Origin: Pleurotus djamor | Taxonomy: Eukaryota; Basidiomycota; Agaricomycetes; Agaricales; Pleurotaceae | NCBI GenBank assembly: GCA_029747585.1 | Contig: JAPEVF010000188.1 | Location: 1 to 64,000 of the forward strand | Length of the DNA stretch: 64,000 nt | Reading direction: 5' to 3' | Part shown: in pieces, positions 46,859 to 59,026 of the stretch | Layout of the letters: each line of letters starts with the position of its first letter | Position numbering within the stretch: the stretch's first letter is position 1 | Notes under the pieces: model-generated | Told to the model about the DNA's origin: nothing | The model's database searches: none | The model's input: only the letters and a program-made list of their open reading frames with translations | Program-made: the position numbers and the translations under genes

Positions 46859-48476
46859 TCAATAAATCAGGGTTAAGTGGGAACAGTCATATGAATTATA
46901 AGGATAATGATCCTCAGGCTGTGGTTCTTCTTTGGTAACAGGGAGTGGGTAGCACTGAGCCATTCGGGGTGAAGGGGTGAGGCTCGGGGGACAAGACGAC
47001 GTGGGCGATGCAGTAAGTGGAGGCGTCGCAATCCTATAACTCCTGCCGCTGCTCATACTGCGGCGTTCGGAGAGAGAGGATGATAACGACGAACAATGCG
47101 AGGCCGACATATCGTCGTCGTCTTCGGCCGAGGCCCCTTCATGGCGCGTTCTGTAGACGACGTGTTGGAGCAATTTTTGGAAAAGGTTATCGATAGCTAG
47201 ACAGACAAATGAGATCCAATATATCGAGATGAAATGAGCGTGAGGGGACACACCAATTCCGTCATACAGATCACATTCCATGAATACAACTTTGTTCGGA
47301 AGGCAGTTCTCATTATCATCTTCTCCTTCACCGTCTTGTTCGGAGCGGATAGCATGAACGGCCGAGGAAGGGCGATGCGAAGGAGCATGGAGGCTAGAGA
47401 ATGACCGAGCATGAGGAAGTGTGTGGAATCGCGAAGCTGGCACTGGTGATGACATAGAGGATCGATCTGTCATGGCTGACATGGACCCCCCCAGATAACT
47501 CGGACTGAGTTCGCCTCATCCCTACAAACGTTTGATACCTTGCGCCACCTCTCGCAACCATCAAAGAAGCAGAGAGGTCGAGAGGTTCATTAGGCTGGGG
47601 CGAGGGCGGAGGTGAAGGGAGGGAAAAGGAACGGAAGGGGAGGCGAAAGAACGAGGCGAATGAGTTGGTCTTGGTCGCGGGGCTTGGGGGAGGTGCAGCT
47701 GTTTGTTTGGTAGGAGGGAACCATGAGCGGATGAGCCGGCGCACGACGGATGGCGTGATGGTATCACAGCCCAAATCGGACGCGTTATGATTGATGCCAA
47801 CGATGTAGATTAGCAAGTCCGGCGAATTCCTTCTCAGCTCTAGCAGAACCAGATGTAAACATAAGTGAAGTTGTGCTCAGATGAACGTGTTCCTCACCTT
47901 CAAGCCATGCTCGAAGCGCATCACAGGTAGATGGTTTTGCAGTATCGTATAATAGCAAAGCAGCATCTGCGTCACGATAGTACATCGGTGCCTAATAAGG
48001 AAGGATCGTACGTTACGTTCGTATTGGGTTTAGACGGTGCGGGAATGAGTGGGGCTTACCATTGTTCGAAAGCTAGCACGACCCGGGGTGTCCCATAGTT
48101 GGAGCCGAACCTTGGTCTCATCAACGTGCACCTTCTTCGTGACGAACGAGGGAGCAGTAGTCGGAGTGCTAGTGGGTGGTTCAAACTTGGAGTGGGTGTA
48201 TCGCTGGATAAGGCTGGTTTTGCCTACGCCTGGGAATCATTCTCGATGAGCTCCAGAGGATATCGTCCAGATAAACCACTCACCGCTACTGCCTATAACG
48301 ACAACGCGCGTGTCAATCCCATGCTCGTAAAGGCAGGCGGAGCAGGGCGAAGAAGAAGAGTGGTGATGTTGAGAGTGTGCCATTTTGCGTTTGAGTGAGG
48401 TCGAGTTTTCGTTCTTCTGGCTGCCGTCGAGTAGGCAACGAAGGGGGAATGTATTGAAGTCGTAGTCTTCGTGCAC
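46859..48476 (-). CDS. Atypical Ras/Rab-like small GTPase with long C-terminal extension
   Basis: Exons 48476-48284, 48229-48060 and 47991 onward join in frame. The P-loop spans the first intron (VVVIGSSGVGKTSLIQRY). Switch I has threonines (TSTPTTAPSF) and G3 is LQLWDTPGR in place of WDTAGQ; then YYRDADAALLLYD. The G4 position reads VGINHNASDL, so the NKxD lysine is absent. After about residue 190 come Ser/Pro-rich disorder, a segment IDNLFQKLLQHVVYRT, and another long disordered tail without a prenylation CaaX box. A run of seven C (47486-47492) carries a frame break; with one base fewer the frame is continuous (SELSGGSMSAMTD). Without the G4 lysine, nucleotide specificity may be changed. 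Confidence 0.75.
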
Positions 48477-50372
48477 CTCGGGTTTAAGAAAGGACGGGGG
48501 GACTTCTTGACGGGCGAGCAGGTGATGGGAAGCAAGGGGGCTTTTAGAGCTCCGTGGGGCGTCTAGAATGAGAATAGTAAGTATATGTACTCTGATATTC
48601 GTTCCTTCTTTTCATCAACCTCTTTCATGCCAAGGGCCGGATATAAGAGCTAAAACCAAGGGCTCCAACTCACCTCTATTAGTGACACGCTAGGCCACGG
48701 GACACCTGGACCGAAGTGCGCCTTTATACCAAGGCAATCGGAAGAGGTGGATGAGTTGCTTTGTTCGCTGGCCCCTTGAAGAAGCCACCGAGCGAGGCCT
48801 CTGATTGCCAAAAGGATGAAAAAAGAGACGAAGAGAACAGAGCAAGGTTTTCAAGGCACGCCAAAGCTTTATCGTGTTCTGCTTCCCTGTCGTTGACTCG
48901 CTTGGCAACAGCGTGTAACAATGAGCTTCGTAACAGACACGAGTTGGGAACCTCGAGGCCTACTGCCGAAGCCATTAAAACGTGGAACGTACGTAATGGG
49001 TGGAACATTCACGTACGGTTTAGCGTATTCGGAGGGTCGGCCAGACAGGAACGCCACCAGTCGCCTGAACATGAACTTGCTTTGTTCTGTTATACACTTT
49101 CCATGCAACATTACGGCCCAACCGGCAAAAGCACGGGAATCAAACGCGGTGCCACTGACATCACAAGAAGATAAGAAAACCATCAACAACTAATCGGTAT
49201 CGTCGACATACCGCGACACCGACATTTCACATTCTGCTTCTCCGAGGCATGCAAAGGAAATTGGCCATCGAGATGGTGGTCAACGGGTCACTAGAGTGAT
49301 CGTCGAGATGGTCGGATGGCAATTTAGCCCGGTAGAAGACCTGGAAGGAAGCGCTAAAGTCTGCTAAAGCAGACGCTGAGGATCAGATGGGGATGGAAAA
49401 CGGGAAACTTTGGGTTGACTGACTACTTCGCGAACACGCTCTCGGTTTCGCCACCTCCTCCGTAGCGAGTAACAACCACGGAGTCCCTTTGAGCATCCCG
49501 CCGTCTGCAACTGACCTGCGAATGGAGCAGCATTGTCCAGCCGTTCATTGCATCTTTTCATATCCGACGGGGTGAAAAGCTCGTAACTTGAGTGACGGCA
49601 CCCGTGCTTGAAGAGACAGATTTGATGTCTTGCACATTCAACACTGAGGAGGAGTTGTCACGAAGTGTGGTAGAAGTGAGCAGCAACTCACTCATGCAAA
49701 CGAATTTAATCGGCTCGCGTCTCCTTCATATCTACCCGCCCTCGTAGCAGCGAACAGTAACGATGGGTTCCCCTTGAGCTTCATGCAGGATTCGGTCGAT
49801 TCGCAGGTGAAACAGCGCGCTTCGACTCGACATCATCCGAGTAGCTGTCCATTTCTTGCGTTGTTCGACCGAGTCACCTCGGGAAAGCGAACGCCTCAAG
49901 AGACTTATTCGATGTCTGCTATCAATCAGCCTTTTGTCAAAAGTGGCGTAGAAGTGAGCAATAACTCACTTATATAAATTATTTTAATTGCCTCGGGCCT
50001 CCTTCAGTTCCTGCTTCAAATCTAGTTGCATATGCGCTCCATTTCTGCGCAACTAGTACTGACACGCAGGCTTCGACGCGTTGCTGCTCATAATTGCGCG
50101 TCAATAGACGCGTTCCGGGGGCCATTGAAGAGTTACGCCTACCGTCGCGTTGCTATCGAGGAGAGGAGCAAAGGTTGACGCAGACATCTATGTAGCATCT
50201 TCAACAATAGAGGCTCCTATCTAATAATGTGGATCACGTGCTAGCGAGGGGCGACCGCCGACCAGCCATCCGATACTTTTTTCACATCCCTCCGCTGCGA
50301 GAGTCCCAGTTTGTCATCGAACATGACATATTTTGGCAAATTGCGCAGTTGTTCCCTCTCCTCTTTCCTTCG
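48477..50372. other. Gene-poor region with a tandem repeat
   Basis: About 1.9 kb; frames in 48690-49190 overlap on both strands and lack motifs. The second half is occupied by the degenerate tandem duplication listed at 49440-50030. Confidence 0.5.
49440..50030. repeat. Degenerate tandem duplication, about 278-bp period, two copies
   Basis: TAGAAGTGAGCA(GC/AT)AACTCACT occurs at 49671 and 49949. Matching flanks lie on both sides, for example AGAGAC(A)..TTxGATGTCT before it and TTTAAT(C/T)GxCTCGxG(T/C)CTCCTTCA after it. The inner AGTGAG/CTCACT is an inverted repeat. Confidence 0.7.
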
Positions 50373-51961
50373 ATGAACCCGACTGGCGAAAAGGACGCGA
50401 ATTTACGCGTCTTTCGACCGGCTGGTGAGCTTGAGGCACACATATCTCTGGTATCTTCGTTGCTCACAGTAAGCCAGGACTACTTGAACGGTTCCACATC
50501 TCGAGGCATCTTCATGGGTGTAACGCTTGTGTGGTCGTTGGGGCAAAACTTGAATCCCCCGCGGATGCGACTCTTCAGAAGGATGATTTCCTTCGTGCTG
50601 TAGCCCACGCGGTATCTGTACATCCCAGCCTCTCGCTGTGCGTTCAGGATCCTCAGGAAAGCCAGGGCGTTCCTACTCTGTGCTGTTTGTCACGTATTGA
50701 CCTTGAGAAAGGTGTCTATTTCTCGGGGGAAGGAGTCGATGCATCCACTGCTGCTATGACTCTGGAAACCGCGATAACCGAACAATTCAAATCCGATAAT
50801 CTGGAAGCACCACTTTGGAGATTTACCGTCACGTCCTCAAACTACGTGATTTTGGTGTATCATCATCTCCTCGGTGACGGTCAAAGTGGGCTTGCTGTCT
50901 TACGCACGGTTGTCGAAGCGCTTAACAGCCCCTCTGACCTCTCCGAATCAACGACCGTGGTCACACCGTCCGCTTCGCTCGAGCTAATCCCGAACATAGA
51001 GAACCGCATCAAAGTTTCCCCCTCCTTTGGTGTCGTTTTCCGTGCTGTCCTTGACCAGTTGCTTCCTGGGTGGTTGACGCGCGATATTTGGACGGGGAAT
51101 AACGTTGTTGAGAGACTACCTCCGCCACCCAACTGGATCGGCACCCGATTGCGTCTTATCACCTTACCCCCCGCAGCTGCCTCTGAACTGGTAGCACGCG
51201 CACGGTCCCACAAGACGACGGTCACGAGCGTCTTGCATTATATCGGCGTTCTAGCCCTCTCGCATTTAATAACGCATCCTCGCCATGCAGCGACGATTTC
51301 ATCGGATGGGAAAGAAGCAACGAAGTCGCCCTACAAAAGACTGAGCGTTGGGATCCCCGTTTCCTTACGTTCGCAGGCGGGCATCCCTCCCACTCAGATG
51401 TACGAGGCTGCGTCCTCCATTACTCAGATCGAGACTCTCATCCCGACCCACTCTTTGTCATTTCCCTGCTGCGCCGGAGAATGTGAAAGCACGTCAAATT
51501 GGGTCGAGACCTTCCCCTGGCGTGCCGCTGCCAAATTGTCGCAAACCCTGAAGTCTAGTGGTTCTCGTGCTCGTTCCGAACTAGGTCTTCTGAAATTTGT
51601 CGACGGCAAGTTTGAGGAATTTTGGAAGGGGAAGTTGGGGAAGAAGAGGTCAGCTACTTTGGAGGTGTCCAACGTTGGTGTTTGGTCGTTTGGGAGTCAC
51701 GGTCGGAATGCCGATGCTGGGAAGGACGCCGGAACGGAAGCGACCCCCTTGCCGACGGATACCAGGTGGGGTGTTTCAAGTGCTTATTTTGCTCAAGACG
51801 ACAATGTTGTCGGGTCGGCGCTGAAGCTGAACGCCATTGGCAGCCCGAGTGGTGAATTGAATGTATGTGTTACCTGGGGAGAAGGGAGTGTAGACGAAGA
51901 GTTTGCCGAGACGCTCGCTAAATTAGTTGGCCATGTATTGAACGGGTTGGGCAAGGCTTGA
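50373..51961 (+). CDS. Alcohol O-acetyltransferase-like (AATase/condensation fold) acyltransferase
   Basis: Two exons, 50373-50424 and 50478-51961, join across a 53-bp intron (GTGAGC..CCAG) to 511 residues. The join restores the conserved start RVFRPAGLLERFHISRHLHG, followed by NACVVVGAKL. The catalytic motif HHLLGDGQ (HxxxDG) is present near residue 125, and a late SNVGVWSFG segment and EFAETLAKLVGHVL helix complete the fold. Members transfer an acyl group from acyl-CoA to alcohols or other acceptors; the substrate here is unknown. It lies 1.3 kb upstream of, and on the same strand as, P450 B. Confidence 0.88.
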
Positions 51962-53121
51962 CACGAGAAGCCAATGAACAAGGTTCTATTTTGCCGACTC
52001 AGTGCGCTCTCTGCTTTACGCTTTAGTTCATCGGAGCTCACCCACCGCTTCACAGTCGCCAGCCTTTGTTAATTGATGATACATTGTGGCGCTACGATCT
52101 TTGCTACTGCCATCGATCAGTCTTCCTGTGCGCGTTTGCATCCACATCCCTTCCATGTGCTTCAAGCCGTCGATCCGACGCGAACATCTTTGGGAACGCT
52201 GTTGTTAGCCCTCTGGTTCCTGAAATTATTGCTTTCATGACGCTACAATGGCCTCATACAATCAACCTGCGACGATTTTGCCCTGATAATCTCACGTCCC
52301 CCATCGGCGCCGTAACGTTGCTCCAAGCCTAAGTACTGTCTCGCACATGATATATTGTGATGGTATGTGTCGCTTAAGGTCCCTCCTATCCCAAAGATCG
52401 ACTTCCGGACATAATGCATTACACATGGCCTCTTCCGTCGCTCTCGGACGTATGTTGTTTCGACATCGATGGTCACGCATACCCCATTCTCAACTAAATA
52501 TACTCCTGAAGCGCTCATGGCCCATCAATCAACAACCGAGCATCAGACATAACCTCGTTTACCGAGTTGTCGGCCTTTCAACCTGGTGAGTACGTGCACT
52601 GAATGGTTACTCTTTTTCCGTTTGAATGACTTGTCGACTTGTCCCCCTAGTTAGTCCCACTTCCGGATGGCGTAACACAGGATGTCCCGGTTATGCCAAA
52701 TCTCGCTAGCTGACATGTACCCCTCATCGCCAGCTCGAATATCCATGCATGAACATATGAATGCATATGCCATCCCAATGTGATAGCCGCGGTCACCTTC
52801 GTCAGGCACTTTATTGTTAATGGCTCGGCAATGTGACGTCTCGAGGTTGATTGGATGCCCAATTGCATGTAGCCCTCCGAGGCCGCTTGAACCAGTAGAA
52901 CCGGGTAATTTATTTTCTCAAGGCGTCATGTCGATTGTGTACCTCTCCTGTTGACAACGACGCCGACACCTTTGTGATGCGTCTGTTGTACAGACGGAGA
53001 AGGCCTTTCTCTATACCGCCCCACAGCTATTGCCTTTCCGTGGCTGGCGGTTAGGGCCTAGTGCGGAAGGAGCCCGAATGCGCATCAAACTTGTCTGTAT
53101 CAATGCTGCAAATCCTACTCG
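51962..53121. other. Gene-poor region
   Basis: About 1.2 kb, with short unlikely frames on both strands. No splice-supported gene. The promoter of P450 B lies at its right edge. Confidence 0.5.
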
Positions 53122-53129
53122 TATAAAAG
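53122..53129 (+). promoter_or_regulatory. TATA box of P450 B
   Basis: TATAAAAG, about 115 bp upstream of the ATG at 53244, with a C/T-rich leader in between. Confidence 0.6.
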
Positions 53130-53243
53130 GGATGTCATCCTTGCTGGATTTCTCCATCTCACAAACAGGCTTTCTCTCCTTGAATCACCTCAACACCGAG
53201 ATACTCATATCCCTCCAAACCATCCACAAAGCTCGTATCCAAA

Positions 53244-55286
53244 ATGACGACGTTCTCCGATATCGCTGGTAGTCAGCTCACCAGTCCTACACAGGCCATC
53301 GTGTTGCTGGCTTCTATCGTCTCAGCCACCGTTTACTTCTTCGTTCGGGCCATCTTCGCTAGAGGCCCTGTCGACAAAAATGGCAACGCCATCCCCTCTG
53401 GCCCCATCGGCTTACCCATCCTTGGTGAGTAGCCTTCCTTCACATGTGCCGGCATCATCCAGTATCCTGACGAGCATCACACTCAGGCTCCTTCCCGTTC
53501 TTGACTCACTACCCAGAGTTGACTTTGGATTACTGGGCGAAGAAATTCGGTCCCTTGTACTCCCTTTGGCTCGGCAACCAACTTTTCGTCATCGTATCAG
53601 ACCCACAGATCGTCAAGGACCTGATGGTGACCAATGGCGCAATCTTCTCGTCAAGAAAGGAGATGTACCTTAAGTCGAAGACTATCTTCGCTGGTCGTGG
53701 TATCACCGCTACCCCATACAATGATACCTGGTAAATCCCATTCAGCCGCTTAGCTTACTGCCGAATTTATCAATACTAACATTGATTGTAGGAGGAAGCA
53801 TCGTCGCATTGCAGCTGGTTCTCTCGTATCAAAGGCTGTTGACGGATACACCCACGTCCTCGACTACGAAGCTACCATCCTCGTGCAAGAACTTTACAAA
53901 GTTGGACAAGCTGGCGCTGCGCCTATCAACCCTCAGCCTCATGCCGGTCGTTGCTCGCTCAACAACATGCTTACCATCGTTTTCGGCACTCGCACTGACT
54001 CTATCGACCATCCCCTCGTTGGCCGCGCTCTCAAGCTTTCCCGTGAATTCATGTAGGCCCGTATACGCTAGCTGATATTCAATCACTCACTTCGGTCAAA
54101 CAGGAACTGCACCGGCCCTGTCTCCAACCTCATCGACTTCGTGCCCATCCTCCAAAAGCTACCTCATTACATGAAGACCCGCGGCAAGCAACTCCACAAG
54201 GACCTCGTTGATACCTACGGTGGTATGATTCTCGACATCGAACAGCGCATGAAAGATGGAGAAAAGGTCCCCGAATGTCTTGTCAAAACCATGATTGAAA
54301 TCAAGGAAGCCGAACAACTCGACCATGTTGATATGGCCATTCTCTGCTCTGCGTTCATGATCGGTGGTGTTGAAACTGTAGGTCGAACGATTGCCGCGGT
54401 ATTGATGTCTTATTAACGCGTTTATCAGACGGCTTCCATTATGCAATGGTTCTCGGCCTTAATCCCCGCGTATCCTGAGATTCAGGCTAAAGCACACGCT
54501 GAGTTGGATCGCGTCGTTGGCCGTGATAGATTGCCTACGGTCGAAGATGAAAAGAACTTGCCCTACATCCATGCCATCATCAAGGTTTGCTTGGCCAGTG
54601 GTTCATCATACATCGCTGCGAACTAACAGGATGCCAACAGGAAGTCGAACGTTGCCATAACCCCTTCTGGTTGGGAACTCCTCATGTCAACACCCAAGAT
54701 TTCACCTACAGAGGCCAGTTCATTCCCAAGGACACAGTCGTCGTTCTCAACACCGTAAGCTGCAACATCATTACTCTCCCTTTCCCGGTCACTTACCTTG
54801 ACCTTGAACAGTACACCATGCACCACGACCCCGCCCGCCACCCAGATCCTTTCACTTTCAACGTGAGCTACTACCATTCATTTGCTCTCCCTACCACGAA
54901 ATGCTTACCCGTCCTTCGAAGCCCGACCGCTACATCAACGACTCGACCCTCTCCTCCGAATCCGCCAACCTGTCCAACCCCTACGAACGTGACCATTGGA
55001 TGTTCGGCGTCGGGTAAGCTAACCAAATCTTTTCAAACGTCTCCCTGATGCTTACTATCCCACTCCACCTCCTTCCAGTCGTCGCATCTGCCCTGGTATG
55101 TGGGTAGCCGAGCGTGAAGTCTTCCTCGCCATCTCTCGTATGCTCTGGGCATTCAAAATGGAGGAAATCCCTAACGAACCCATCGACCTCAAAGAGTATG
55201 ACGGTCTCTCTGGTCGCTCCCCTGTTCCTTTCAGAATCAGGATGGTTCCTCGCGACGACAAGGTCAAGGAAGTCCTGGAACTCTAA
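53244..55286 (+). CDS. Cytochrome P450 monooxygenase B
   Basis: Nine exons join in frame to 526 residues: 53244-53424, 53487-53730, 53792-54052, 54104-54377, 54429-54584, 54641-54754, 54812-54862, 54922-55013, 55079-55286. An N-terminal membrane anchor (AIVLLASIVSATVYFFV) precedes the hinge IPSGPIGLPILGSFPF. Motifs are the I-helix GGVETTAS, the ExxR helix with EVER, PDRY, and the heme loop FGVGRRICPGM with the cysteine ligand. The layout resembles microsomal P450s that hydroxylate small aromatics, but the substrate is not determined. It is not close to P450 A in sequence and has a different intron pattern. Intact. Confidence 0.93.
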
Positions 55287-55578
55287 GCTTCCAGAACTCA
55301 CAGCTTGCGCGGTACTTCCTGGTTTATCTTGGGCTTCACTAAAATATCTATCGACCCATTTATCTATAAGAATACTTCAATGTGCATACACGTATCTAGA
55401 TTCCGGGGAATAATGGCTTCTGGTTATCTATCCATTTACAAAAGTTTCACTTCTGTCTTCTTCGATGGAAAAAAGGGCGACATCTTATAAAATAATGGCA
55501 AGTACCGGTACTATCAGGCTTTACATGGAAAACGACTCAAGTAATCAAGAATCCTGTGGCCCAAACATAGNCTCCCCC

Positions 55579-56889
55579 CTAATCCTCATCCATCTTGTCG
55601 CTCGACGGCGAAGACGCAGTCTGAGGCGGCGGGGAGCCCGAGTTGATTTTCGCGCCACGAACAGGTGACGGCGTTGTCGGTGATGGCGGCCCGACTGGAT
55701 TGGAAGGAGACGCTGATCCTACAGAACCAGGAGAAGCTGACCTCCTAGCCTGGTCACGTTTTGACCTCATGGATTGGTTGAAGTGGCCGCATTTTGGGCA
55801 GATGTATTCTGTGCAAAAAGGCCGTTCGTTCAGTACAGATAAAGAGCATGGGTGCGAGACGAGAACTTACGCATATCCTCCCACATGCTTTCTTTTACCA
55901 AACCATTATGCTTGAAACATTTTTCACAGATGAGGGCATAGCGCGAAGACGGCGGCGTTTGTTGGTCTTCATCTCCAAGGAGTGCGTCGGCTAACTTGTC
56001 ATACCATTGTTTTCGTGTAGGAGTGGCCAAGAAGGGTGATGCTGATGAAGTGGGTGTGACGTCAGTACCCTTGAGATAGTAAAGGGTCCCTTGACGCACG
56101 AGAAAGGCCATTCAGTTCGGGATTCACCACGCCTTGGGGAACCCGGGCAGATGCAGCACTTCCATTCGATCCTTGCGTCTGAGGACGAGCCATACCCGCT
56201 ACAGGTGTCTGAGGAATGGATGGAGGTGCCCCGTTCATCCTTTGCCTGAGGATTTGTTGAGGCTGGGGAGAGTTCATTGGAGTTTGGTCATCGTATTTGG
56301 ACAGGAGATCGCGTGTCGAATAGAAGTTCGTCTTCTTCTTAATCTCCTCGACCTTGGTTCGCTGCTCCTTGAGCAATCCCTGCAGAGTCTTCTCTGTTGA
56401 CACGGTGAGACACATGGCATAGCCGATATGTGAAGGACAAGTCTCGCACCTTCCCTGGCTTCTATACGCGAATACCACAGCTGGACGATACGTCGAATGA
56501 ACAACACGCTTCGAGTCCAGGTTAGCCTTTCTTTTGTAAATTTCAAAACACCCATACGCACATGATTGGGCCAATCAATACCGGAGCTGCCATCAACGCC
56601 CGTTCCATACCGCGAGTCCGCGTGTTGAGTCTGAGATACCAGAAACTAACATACAGCACATATATTGCAATTGTCCATAGTGTTGATGCTAGGGTCGCCC
56701 GCCGCTCCCGTAACCGAATGTCAGTTAGTTTCTGTTGGCGTGACTGGATGTTGCGTGAAAGAGTGGATAGGACTGTCTCGTAGTCCTCCTCGCTAGACTA
56801 TTCACGGATATAAGCCTGCGTTGGTACTTTGTGTGCATCCCAAAAGTATACGACGCACCTTTTTGAAGAGTTTAAACNAAAAAAGACAT
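55579..56889 (-). CDS. lnp1: Lunapark, ER junction-stabilising protein
   Basis: The N-terminus (MSF, then SSEEDYETVLSTLSRNIQ after an intron) is a charged coil followed by two membrane segments (STLWTIAIYVLYVSFWYL and MAAPVLIGPIMCVWVF). A coil (LLKEQRTKVEEIKKKTNFYS), a Pro-rich linker and the lunapark zinc ribbon follow: WYDKLADALLGDE, LICEKCFKHNG and YICPKCGHFN, giving the four zinc cysteines. Lunapark sits at three-way ER tubule junctions. An N at 56878 lies in a T run of exon 1; reading without it gives MSFLFKLFKKSSEEDYE, so it is probably a false extra base. The C-terminus is acidic (DKMDED). Confidence 0.92.
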
Positions 56890-57114
56890 GGCGTAAAGTT
56901 ACAAAGAGTCAAGACAACTTTGGCCTGAGTCAGAGCCACAGAAAGGGGTCGTGTCAACGCAGGAAGGTGGAAATAAGGCGGTAGCTTGCTCGACGCGAGG
57001 CACAGTGACGACAGGTAGCAAGTATGGGAAGAAATCAAGGGATGGGAAGGGCGGACGATGGGAGGAGAATGACAAGTTATGCTTGGGCGCTTGTGTGGAC
57101 TCTAGCCACGCGAG

Positions 57115-57862
57115 TTGCCAGTGCCACAGGCGTGGCCCATGTTGTCTTCCCTGCGCTTTGGACTTCACCAAAAGCACCGTTTGTTGTCGCCACGGACATC
57201 TTTACGCAATGTTTTCCTGCCCTCCTCCACGTCGCTCATCACAGCTGCGTCGCGTAGACGGACATTGGTGACTTCCACGACGGGCAGGTCATTACCCAAC
57301 ATACTTTTCTACAAACGAGATGGGGCATCTCTTTCGAAGCTCAAGTGCTTCGCATTTCGTGAGTGAACCAACGATCTAATACTGGGATTGAACTCATGAA
57401 AGAATGACAGTCGCCATCGCGCTCTTGCCAGGCGTGATCTTTGTGTCCGTTAAGATCGTTGCCCAGCCGCAATATAAGAACGACGACATAATTTACCTTC
57501 GCATCCTGATAGACATGCAACACGATCATTCCCACTACTACACTCTCACGGACTTGCGCAGCGTCGAGCAGACAGTTGCCCTGTATAAAAAGTATTGCAA
57601 AGGCGCCATGCCTACGATCGGGCGCGACGCGCTAGCCCAAGTGTTAGTTGCGTTCGATGCCATTTCAGAAGATGTCAAGGCCCATTCCATCATGAAGAAG
57701 GCCTGCGAAGACATACACATCGCCCTACAAGCCACCAAGGAGAAAACCACCAAACCAGTCGACGTTGGTAGAAAGGTACAAGAAATCATGATCAAATCCG
57801 CAACGGAATTGCTCCTCATGGTCAAAGTACGTCAGCCTCAGGCAAGCAAAGATTCAAATTGA
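57115..57862 (+). CDS. Triplicated membrane protein family, copy A
   Basis: Two exons, 57115-57358 and 57411-57862 (52-bp intron, phase 1), give 231 residues. Three parts: an N-terminal Arg/Ser-rich region (FGLHQKHRLLSPRTSLRN), which looks like a mitochondrial presequence; the shared block RRRTLVTSTTG..LPNILFYKRDGASLSKLK; and one membrane segment interrupted by the intron (AIALLPGVIFVSVKI). A helical soluble part follows: YYTLTDLRSVEQTVALYKK, KKACEDIHIALQ, then a final helix. I do not recognise the family. The start could also be the ATG at 57142. It is divergent from lunapark across 225 bp. Confidence 0.7.
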
Positions 57863-58184
57863 AGCATTAGTTCATGTATATGAGGCGTCAAAATGACGGG
57901 ATAGGTGCGTGCTTGCCCATCTGATGCCTCTGGCAACAACACCCTCAATCGACTGGTTCACAGTTCACAAGCGCTGTAACACTATGTAACATCTAGTAGG
58001 AATGTTTGAAAGCGCAATCGAACCTTGCCTCATTAGCAAGGCTTCCCTGTGGGCCATGCCCTGACTCACAACAGAAGAGTGGAGATAGAGCGGCCAAAGA
58101 ACACACATTTTTAGTTCTAAAGGCGCTTACTGACCAATGACGGGCGCCTTTTATTTGTAGTTTTACTTTGACGCCACAGCAATC

Positions 58185-59026
58185 ATGCACCCAAAGTCTT
58201 TGCGTGGTGTCTCGTCTTTGCGAAGGCCACTCTTAATATCACCAACTATCTACTCTGTTCGACCTTCGTCATCATCTTTGCAAATCAATTTACAAAGGCG
58301 AAACTTGGTCACATCCGCCAAAGATAACGGATCACTAACCAACAAACTCTTCTACAAAGCAAACGGAACACCTCGTTCCAAACTACTTGGGGCTCTTGTT
58401 GGCTTTTCAGGTGGGCTTGTCACTAGTCAAAAACCCGGTCACATATGAAGCTCATGGTAAGGCAATTAGTCTATGCTGCTATCTCGGTTTATCTGATCAA
58501 TCAAGCCAATACCGAGGTTGAATTGGTGAACCTCTGGGAGGAATCTACGAGATATCTGGCCTCCCTCGCCCGCGTGCAATCCGTTGACCTCCACCATTAC
58601 CACACCACGGATTTCGAAAACTTCAAAGAAACCGCTGCCCTCTACGAACAGTTTTTGATTGCGGTGGCGGCACACTTCCCACCTTTGAAGGACCCGAGTG
58701 TTCAAGAGGCGCTTTTCAAATATCTTCCTGAGCAAGACGATGAAATCCACACAATTATGAGGGATGCTTGCAAAGCAACCCACACCGCACTCCAGTCAGA
58801 TGATATCGTCTCAAACGCGCTAAAGAACCAGGTTGCAGTGAGCAGGGCGATGACCTTGACTTTGGGTCAGTCGGCGGAGGCTGTGCTCTACGTCACAAGT
58901 GTCCGCCTGAAAGCTCAAGCCAAGAAATTACTCGAATTGGAACGAGAGAAAGCAACTACGAAGGCGGCGACCCCATCCCCCGATTCTGAAGCTTATCAAG
59001 GGCTAGGGTGCGTTCTGAATTTATGA
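58185..59026 (+). CDS. Triplicated membrane protein family, copy B
   Basis: Two exons, 58185-58410 and 58470-59026, give 260 residues. The intron is again phase 1 and falls inside the membrane segment, which reads LLGALVGFSVYAAISVYLIN across the join. The N-terminus is MHPKSLRGVSSLRR followed by LQRRNLVTS and NKLFYKANGTPRSKLLG. The soluble part has HYHTTDFENFKETAALYEQF and MRDACKATHTALQ, aligned with copy A. The tail is longer and charged (KKLLELEREKATTKAA). The exon-intron layout is identical to copies A and C, so all three descend from one gene. Confidence 0.75.

Noticed and set aside
39970..55286. A secondary-metabolite gene cluster (Zn2Cys6 regulator, acyltransferase, P450)
   Set aside because: Unrelated housekeeping-type genes (RWD protein, GTPase) separate them and there is no polyketide, peptide or terpene synthase.
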